Assembly: GCA_027886175.1 (NCBI GenBank)
Contig: JAJNNQ010000077.1
Span: 2,728,001 to 2,792,000 of the forward strand
Length of the DNA: 64,000 nt
Reading direction: 5' to 3'
DNA from: Phylloscopus collybita
Taxonomy: Eukaryota > Chordata > Aves > Passeriformes > Phylloscopidae
The notes beneath the pieces were generated by a model. The model saw only the letters and a list, made by a program, of their open reading frames with translations. It did no database searches and was not told where the DNA came from. Both the position numbers and the translations under genes were made by a program. Shown here in pieces: positions 56,401-64,000 of the stretch (its first letter is position 1; each line of letters starts with the position of its first letter).

Positions 56401-57946
56401 CCTCCTTGGGAGGGGCCAATTTCCCACTTGCTCTTTGGGCAACCTCTCCAGACAGGTTTGTTCCCTTTTAACTTCTCACTTTTCTTTTCTTCTGACCTTT
56501 TTAAGTTGGAAAATCTTGCCTGACAACTCTTGAAATCTTTTATTTAGAATGGCAGATGAAAGCACCTGGGACATTTCTGACTTGAGCGACATGTTTCACA
56601 GAATTTTAAATGGCACTGCCCATCAAGATTTCTTTAAATTGCTTACATATTTTATACTAGGTACAGAATAATGTCTATACAATCCACTGTTCTAGCCAAG
56701 TATTTATCCTTGACAGATTGCACTACATAGCACAGCCACAGGAAATAGGAAAAAGGTGTCAAAAGGCATTAAAACCAGTCAAAAGCTCAAAGAGTCTTTA
56801 ATCATTGCACCAAAAGGTTCCCAAAGAAAGTGTGGAAGTACAAAGTGGAAGCTCTATGTATAACTTAGTACAAAAGGAAATTCGTTGTCATTTACCCAAA
56901 GAAATTGATTGACGTGTTGAAAAGATTAATGCTACAACAGTCACATCATTTACTTTCCAAAAGCTCAATATGGAATCATTAAATATCAAGTTTTCTCATT
57001 CAAGCAGCAAATTTACACGGCTGGACATCTAGAGCAAAATGCTGGTGGTTATAATACAGGGACAGTCATGATGAGATGGAAAGATAGCCAGTTTTCCTGC
57101 CTTACACAAATATCTCAGATGTTACAGTAAAGCCAAGTTGATGCTTTTAAAAGCTGTTAAGCATATTTCCACTTATATTCTCAAAACCGAGATAATTTTG
57201 TTCAGAGTACTCAGGAAAGCGTGGTTTAAGGACTTTAATTTGTGTTTAGGATAGGAAGAGGCCAGCTTTTGTATTGGAACATCCAACTCTTGGGGAATAT
57301 TAACATTAGCCCCCAGCCTACTGTAACTTCTGTGGGGTAAGGGAATGTGGCACGACACCTTCCCTTGTTCTGATCTCAAATTCTGCCTTAAAAAAACATG
57401 AATGGCTGCAGTTGTGCCAAGATTTGCTTGTTTGGTTGAAACAAAACAAAGCCTTCTGGTCAAAACAGAAAATTTCTCTTCATCTCCAGAGTACATGATG
57501 TGACAGCAAGAAGAAGAAATTCCAAACTAAAGCCTGATACAAATGGGCCAGCCTGTTCCTTGGTGTTTTCTTATGGATAACACCTGTTACTGCTGCTAGA
57601 CATTACACAAGCATGTGAAAAGGTTTATTTAGAAATCAGGAGGCAGAAATGCATCATCCTGGACACCAGTAAGTTAAACCATTTAAAATATAAACCTTAG
57701 TACAGAAGCAGACTCTTAACAGCCTCCCCCAAGACATGGAGTTATTTAGTGACCTATGGAAGTCTAATACCTCCAAATCAGGCTCACGACTGGGCAGTCA
57801 ACAAAGCCAGTGCCTAGAACACAGTAGTGGTTTTGGAGTGTCTACAAAAGTTCCAGCAAATCTGCTCCAGCTTTTCCGGCACCCTTAACACACCTGAATT
57901 TTCCATTACCTCTAGCCACAGCTCTAAAGAGAAGCTTGAATCACCA
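56401..57946. other. No gene seen; host flank shared with unit 2
   Basis: Near-identical to 33206-34755, with a few indels. It forms the 5' flank of ERV3. Confidence 0.6.
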
Positions 57947-58044
57947 TGAAACAGGGGATTTAAGGGTTAAAGGGAACTTTAGAATAGCTGAGGTAGTGTA
58001 CATGAACATGTAGAATGAATTATCTCACTCTCCAAGGACTGAAG

Positions 58045-58771
58045 TGTGACTCTGCAAAAAATAATATGTGCAGGCCTTGGCTGTGAATACAGCATGAAGG
58101 GTTTGATTGTTAAGTATTAGCATAGCTTGCACAACTCTAGAAAGCCCTTTTGTTTTAGGATGTATTTCTTGTGTTAGTATGTAACTTTCTTGTAGTCCGA
58201 TAAGGGTTTCTAAGGCAGCTTTAGCCCCTGCTTAGAATCCTTCTTTTATTGGTTCTCCCGTCTCACCCCCTCTGTCATGCATAATTTCCCTCTTGTCCAT
58301 CTTAGCATCCTTATCTTTGAAGTACAGTAAAGCTAGCCACTAACCTTGCTAGGCAGCCCTCGGCCCATCCCAGAACCTGTGTTGGATTTGTTAGAACTTA
58401 AGTGACTTAATTTGGCATGATGTATTTGGATTGTTTTATTGGTATCTGTAACTTAGAACCCACCCCAGAATTGTAGTATTAAACCGCCCACCACCCCAGG
58501 CTCGGGGTCTCTCTCCAGAGGCACCAGCCTGGTGGCTGGAGGGATCACCCTGACCCCCTTTCCCTCCCCCCCCCCCCCCCCCCCCCGAATAAAGCCTCTG
58601 TTCCCTGGAAACTACGAGAGAGAGTCCCCTCTTTCTTCGATCCAGCCTTACAGCGTTATCCGGCTGTGTGAGCTGAACCCCCACAAAGTGACTTGTTGAG
58701 GCGTGCTGGGAGCTGCCGGGAGGCCCAGGGTGGACACTGAGCCGGGGCCGGGGCAAGCACGCACTGCAACA
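58045..58771 (+). mobile_element. Solo LTR inside the ERV3 5' LTR
   Basis: 727 bp from TGTGACTCTG to CTGCAACA. A perfect 6-bp target duplication ctgaag lies at 58039-58044 and 58772-58777. AATAAA is at 58588-58593, preceded by a run of 21 C at 58566-58586. ERV2 has the uninterrupted site (about 34840). A different ERV family from ERV1-3. Confidence 0.93.
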
Positions 58772-59247
58772 CTGAAGGAAAGTAGAAAGATAAGGGGGTC
58801 CCTTTGAAGGACACCTGGTGCCCATTAAAAGTTGCTGAGGTTGTGAAAATAAGAGGAGCTCTTTGCAAAATTCAACGGAAACATCTTAGTAAAGAAGGAA
58901 TACACATGTGCAGATCCATTGGTCCAGAAGTTCACAAGGAGGAAGACATTGGTTCCTTTATACCTTCAAGCCCCCGACTCAATTGGGGACCACCAGCTCA
59001 ATAAAAATGACAAACTATGCAGCCGCAACTGATTTACATACAAAGTGGAGAGCGGGCGGGGACAGGTAATAAATATGTATAGGTGATATAGAATATGCAT
59101 GATTTTTGTAGATAAATAGAAGAATGAAAATTGTAAGAGGTACGCAGGATTTGGGAAGATGCTCTCCCCCTGCGTCCAGCGCTGAATAAAATACGTACCT
59201 ACTTTACAACTTTAACGGGTTGTGGGGTTTTATTACCGCATATAATT

Positions 59248-60398
59248 TGGCACCCCAGATGAGACTTACCTTGTCATCTACAAAGCCGGGCTGAGGGACG
59301 GAGAACTCTGTGGTGCACCCTGGGATTTCCTGGAGGAGAACTCCGAGACCTCAGCTCACCTATTGCAGGGACAGATAACCACCACTGGCTGGCGAGCTAA
59401 ATGGTACATATTAGTTTAATTCTAAGGCTAGTAACAAGTACAGGTGAGTAAACGGTCTGTTGATAAATCGCAGGAGACGTCCTGTGTACAACATAGTCCC
59501 TGGGTAGATAAAAGCTTGCAAGCTGTTGGCAGAGGACACCGGTGAGGACCGCTTTGCTCCTTCAGCCTCCACCAATCAAGGAGGAGGAGGGAGGGAGGAA
59601 GGGGGCCGGTGGTGGAGGGATTCGCTGACTGATAGAGCAGCCGCGAAGCGACCCTGGAGTGTGGGTTGAGTGAATTCCTGCTCCCGTGTTATCGGGGCTG
59701 AGGTATGTTTGAGTCCGGACTTTGTGAGTGTGGGAACGTATGGGAATGTATGGATGAGTGAGCGGGACAAGTTTGCTTTAAGGTCACTGTCCCACTATTG
59801 TTTTGCTACCTTATAGTCATTCTGTTGCAACTTTATTGTCTCATTGTGGTTTTATTGTTTTGTTGCCATTCTATTACCATACTGTTATTGTGAACGATTT
59901 TGGGAAGGGGTAGTGGATTTTTGAGGTAACACTACCATCTTGTGTTAGAAGTTATTATTGCAATAAGTGACTGTCTCATTAAGTTCATTTGTGATACAAT
60001 ATTGCCATCTTGTGTCAAAAGTTAAAATTGCAGCAAATCGAGATTTTTAAATGAATTATTATTTTAATAGAATGTTAAATGTGGTTAGTAAAACAAGGGT
60101 TTGAGCTAAAAGACTTTGACCATTTAGGGAAAACAACCTCTAAATAATTCCTCTTCACTAACTGTTTGAATTTAACTTTTAGGAATTAAGTGAACTTGGT
60201 AAACAACTAAATAGGGGAGATAATTGATTTAAGCATTATTTGAATCAGGTTGACTGTGAACTCAGGCTTGTGTGGGGAGGTCACACTCAGAACCCAGATA
60301 CTGTGGGTTTGTGTGGGGAGAAAATATTAGAAGGAGATTGTGGAATTTTGTTAAGAAAGGTTTGAGTGGATGTGAGGCAGGGTATAAAGGAGGACATA
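59248..60398 (+). other. ERV3 leader
   Basis: Primer-site-like tggcaccccagatgag at about 59248, then leader sequence collinear with that of ERV2. No frame supported. Confidence 0.5.
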
Positions 60399-61757
60399 AT
60401 GGGATCTGAGCAGAGCACAGAAGTCCCTAAAGCCAGTCCACTGGGGTGTGTTATAGCACATTGGAAAGAAGTTGCAGGGACTGGAGGTAATGAAAATAAG
60501 TCCACTCTAATTAAGTATTGCAGTCAGTGGTGGCCACTGTATAGGTTGGACGAAGGGGTAAGGTGGCCACCCACCGGGACCTTGGATTATAATACTCTTT
60601 TACAGTTAATGCTATTCTTAAGGAGGGAGGGCAAGTGGAGTGAAGTCTCATACTGTGATATGTTCTTTTCTCTCAGAAACCACCCTGAGTGGCAGAGACT
60701 GTGGGATTAAGTCTCCTCTTGACCCTCTAGTATTAGCTTTGGAAAAAGAAAATAAGGCAAAAAAATGGGAAATTAAAGAGATGCTGATCAGCTTGTGGTA
60801 TTGGGCAGAGATGTATAAAACTGCACTACAATGTTTACTGAACTGCACTCCAAGAACAAGATCTGTCAGACCTATTGGAGGCTCCCTGTAATGAACAAGA
60901 AAGGGAAAGGGAAAAGAGAGATGGAGATCTAGAGGCCCGCTCACCCCCTAGTAGCTCACCCCCTAGTAGCTCACCCCCTAGTAGCCCTATATCATCCCGA
61001 ACAAGACTACAAGTCCTACAAGTACCCCCACGAGAAGCAGTAGGACCAGGAGGAAACCCAGTGATAATTAAAATGCCCTTTTCCTCCATTGACTTAGAAG
61101 CCTGGAGGATAACTGCTCAGGACTATCGTAGTGACCCAAACACTACAGCACAGAATCTGAGATATATTACAAAGAAATATAATCCATATTGGTCAGACAT
61201 TCAATTATTATTGGAATTGTTAACTGAGACAGAAAAACAATTGGTTTTGAAAAAAAGGGAGAGATTTAGCAGAGGACTATTTTAGAACTCAGCAATTAGG
61301 TGTAAAGGATTGTTTCCCTCTTGAGAAACCAGACTGGAATCCAAACAGGGATATGAAGAAATTAGAAAGTTATCAGGGATGGATAGCTCATGGAATGAAA
61401 CGAGCTATACCTAAAACTATAAACTGGTCAGAATCATATGCTATCAAACAGGGGTGTTCTGAGACACCATCTGAATTCCTGGACCTATTAAGGAGTGTGA
61501 TGCATTGCCATACACCTCTAGATCCTAGAGATGAAATAGGAATCCAACAACTAGTGAGCCTGTTCTTGGGTCAATCCACAGGGGACATAAGGCGTAAGCT
61601 TCAGGAAATAGCAGGTCCTGAGGTGAGAAACATAGAAAAACTACTCGATGAGGCATGGAGAGTATTTAGCAACAGAGAAGAGAGATATAGGCAGAACATA
61701 AAGGAAGTTTTGGTAGTAAGGGAAGAGAAAGGGGAAGGACGTGGACAAAGTCAATGA
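60399..61757 (+). pseudogene. gag: ERV3 gag
   Basis: Starts MGSEQS as in ERV2 and keeps the Trp codons that are stops there. It breaks elsewhere: a 2-base loss near 60700, a shift near 60840-60890, and one extra A in the A-run near 61255. The capsid part 61353-61757 is open. Overall not translatable as one protein. Confidence 0.85.
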
Positions 61758-61793
61758 AAACAAGCAGGTCCACCCTGACTGGGCAAAGATCAG

Positions 61794-61836
61794 TGAGCAC
61801 TTTGTAAAGCGTTTGGGCACTGGAAGAATGAATGTC
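61794..61836 (+). pseudogene. gag: ERV3 nucleocapsid zinc knuckle, first Cys lost
   Basis: The codon for the first zinc-binding Cys is TGA (61794-61796), while the His codon (CAC) that ERV2 has lost is kept. Confidence 0.8.
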
Positions 61837-61969
61837 CCAAACAGAGGAGGGACAAAGGAATGAGAATGATTGCCTATACCAAAGAAGATTGAGAAGGACC
61901 GGGAGATCTCACCCCAGCAGATCCCCTGGTTGTAACAATGGAACTGGGGAAGGAGGGAAATAAACAGAG

Positions 61970-62389
61970 TTTTTAATTGATACAGGAGCAACATATTCAG
62001 TATTGAACAAAGCCCTGGTGCCTGTGGGTAGGGATTATGTTAGGGTACAAGGAGCTACTGGCCAAACAGAAAAGGCTTATTTCTGTAAACCCTTAAACTA
62101 TAAATTTGGGAAACAGTGGGGTACTCACAAATTTTTATATATGCCAAATTCTCCAAGGGCTCTCCTGGGAAGAGATTTATTGGAGCAACTGCAAGCAATC
62201 ATTATGTTTAAGGATGGGGAAGTTTTTCTGGAGGTAAATGATGAACGATATGTGGAAGTGTTAAGCCTGATATTGACAATCATTGAGGTTGAGGAGGAAA
62301 TTAGTGAAGAAATAGTAAACCATGTGTTCCCTGGAGTATGGGCTTTCAATGTGCCAGGAAGGGCAAAGAATGCACCTCCCATAAGGTGA
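61970..62389 (+). pseudogene. pol: ERV3 protease
   Basis: Retroviral aspartic protease region with LIDTGATYS at about 61974-62000 and LLGRDLL at about 62161-62181. The frame stops at 62387-62389, where ERV2 reads on into RT, because of a small insertion near 62380. Confidence 0.85.
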
Positions 62390-62390
62390 G

Positions 62391-63180
62391 GTGATTAACC
62401 TCAAGGGAGGAAAACGACCAGTCAGGATCAAGCAGTATCCTTTGAGAAAAGAGGATAGGGAAGGAATTAGGCCAGTAATTGAAAATTTCCTACAACTAGG
62501 ATTGCTAAAGAAATGCCAATCTGATTTCAACACTCCTATATTACCTGTCCGGAAATCTGACGGGTCATATCGAGGGGTTCAAGACTTACGGGCTGTTAAG
62601 AAAATAACAGGATCTCTACCCAATGGTGGCAAATCCATATACTTTGTTGACATGCTTAACACTAGAGTTAACTTGGTTTACTGTTCTAGATCTGAAAGAT
62701 GCTTTCTTTTGCCTTCCTCTCCATGAAGCCAGTCCGAAAATTTTTGCCTTTGAATGGGAGAACCCTAAAAGCGGTCGTAAAACTCAGCTCACATGGACAG
62801 TGCTTCCCCAGGGGTTCAAGAACTCATCCACTTTGTTTGGGGAACAACTTGCAAAGGACCTAGAGGCCTGGGATGCCCCACCAGAAGAAGAAAAGCTGTT
62901 GCAGTATGTGGACAACCTCCTCATAGCCACTCAGACTAAAGAGGCATGTGTGTCATGGACAGTGAGTCCATTAAACTTTTTTGGGGCTCCAGGGGAACAG
63001 GGTGTCAAAGAAGAAGGCTCAGGTGGTGAAGCAAAAGGTAATTTACCTGGGGTACGAAGTTAGTGCTGGACAAAGGACTCTAGGACAAGACAGTAAAGAA
63101 GCAATATGCCAAACCCCACAACCCCAGACAGTGAAAGAACTGTGAACCTTTTTGGGAATGACAGGATGGTGTAGATGGTG
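62391..63180 (+). pseudogene. pol: ERV3 reverse transcriptase, YVDN
   Basis: RT fingers and palm in at least three frames (62391-62620, 62623-63063, then after 63080). The catalytic box at 62905-62916 is YVDN as in ERV2. No intact RT. Confidence 0.85.
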
Positions 63181-63772
63181 GATCTACAACTATGGGCTGC
63201 TCGTCAAACCGCTGTATGCACTCATCGCAAGCAGGAACCAAGATCTCCAGTGGACCAAGGAAGCCACCAGAGCCTTTTCCCAATTAAAGGATGGCCTTAT
63301 ACTGGCCCCAGCCCTAGGACGTCTGGACGTGAGTAAACCATTTTTTCTGTTTTCCCATGAAAAACAAGGGATTGCCCTGGGGATGCTAGAACAGAACCTA
63401 GGCCCATACCAAAGGGCAGTTGCCTACTTATCCAAGCAGCTAGATGCAGCTGCCAAGGGATGGCCAGGGTGCCTCAGGGCTGTAGCACCAGTCATGGTGA
63501 ATATCCAAGAAGCACGTAAATTTACCTTGGGCCAGAAAATGACTGTGCTGGTGTCTCATACAGGGTCTGCAGTACTGGAAGTGAAAAGTGGGCACTGGCT
63601 TTCCTCTCAAAGATTTTTAAAGTACCAAGCCATCATGGTAGAACAAGATGATATGGAAATAGTGGTAATATTATCAACCCAGCTTCTTTTCTCAGTGGGA
63701 ATCAAGGAGAACCAGTGCAACATGACTGTCTGGAAACCATTGAAGCCACCTACTCCATTTGTCCAGATTTGA
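63181..63772 (+). pseudogene. pol: ERV3 RT connection region
   Basis: Continuous across the site where ERV2 carries the nested LTR. It contains LGPYQRAVAYLSKQLD. The displayed frame closes at 63770-63772 after a small shift. Confidence 0.85.
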
Positions 63773-63775
63773 AAG

Positions 63776-64000
63776 ACACCCCTTTCAACAACACAGAAAC
63801 TTGGTTTACTGATGGGAGTAGTTATGTCATCAGTGGAAAGCGACATGCTGGGTATGCAGTTACCACCAGTAAAGAGGTAATAGAACCCGGTCCTTTACCA
63901 ACAGATACCTCTGCACAGAAGGCCGAGATAATTGCCCTGACTCGTGCCTTGGAGATGGCAAAAGGGAAGAAAATAAACATCTATACAGACTTGAGATATG
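63776..64000 (+). pseudogene. pol: ERV3 RNase H, cut by window end
   Basis: TDGSS at about 63809 and the AQKAEIIAL region at about 63914-63940 are visible. YTD is followed by a Leu codon where ERV2 has Ser. Truncated by the window edge. Confidence 0.8.

Larger units (their letters stand above)
57947..64000 (+). mobile_element. ERV3: duplicate of ERV2, continues past window
   Basis: Same host flank and insertion point as ERV2, same gene order, and the same YVDN change in RT, so it is a segmental copy rather than a second infection. Its own breaks differ from ERV2. The 5' LTR spans 57947-59245 and is split by a 727-bp solo LTR. The window ends inside RNase H. Confidence 0.9.

Overview
The window looks like nuclear DNA of a bird, most likely a songbird. 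It carries three intronless olfactory receptor (OR) coding exons of the bird-expanded OR14-like type, CR1 retrotransposon ends, several avian-type endogenous retroviruses (ERVs) and solo LTRs, and much GC-rich tandem repeat. There are no prokaryotic features. The species assignment is inference.

Layout. (1) 1-14.2 kb: a large inverted repeat. The left arm (1-5278) and right arm (about 9097-14170) are reverse complements around a 3.8 kb spacer. Each arm contains a block of a degenerate ~40-bp satellite. Each arm also ends on sequence that lies upstream of the OR genes elsewhere in the window, so a further minus-strand OR gene probably lies just left of the window. (2) 14.2-58 kb: three related OR units in direct orientation (OR at 14879, 25949 and 48780). 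Each unit contains, in order, the OR exon, a CAG-rich block, an LTR-like block, a CTG-rich block with open frames on both strands, a C/A/T minisatellite, and a splice-flanked exon of an unrecognised 179-codon protein segment. Units 2 and 3 then share an AT-rich simple-repeat tract, a CR1 3' end, about 1.5 kb of plain sequence, and an ERV at the same site. (3) Three proviruses: ERV1 (20079-24914, minus strand, paired 294-bp LTRs, gag and env but no pol) sits exactly between units 1 and 2. ERV2 (34756 to about 44620) and ERV3 (57947 to window end) have gammaretrovirus-like pol, both plus strand. They are copies of one insertion carried along by the segmental duplication. (4) 44.6-48.8 kb: a promoter-like fragment, simple repeats, a ~146-bp tandem array and an OR3 upstream region unlike that of OR1 and OR2.

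Only the three OR exons look like intact host genes. Two of the three unknown exons are open and one has an early stop. ERV2 and ERV3 are heavily broken. ERV1 env keeps a 518-codon open frame but appears to lack its signal peptide and has a shifted tail. Nested insertions with target-site duplications give an order of events: satellite inverted duplication, then a solo LTR in the left arm only; OR-unit duplication together with ERV2/3, then separate solo LTRs in ERV2 and in ERV3. I see no multi-gene biochemical pathway. The unusual content is structural: palindrome-like architecture, a provirus with mismatched flanks at a duplication junction, and mosaic homogenised OR genes.
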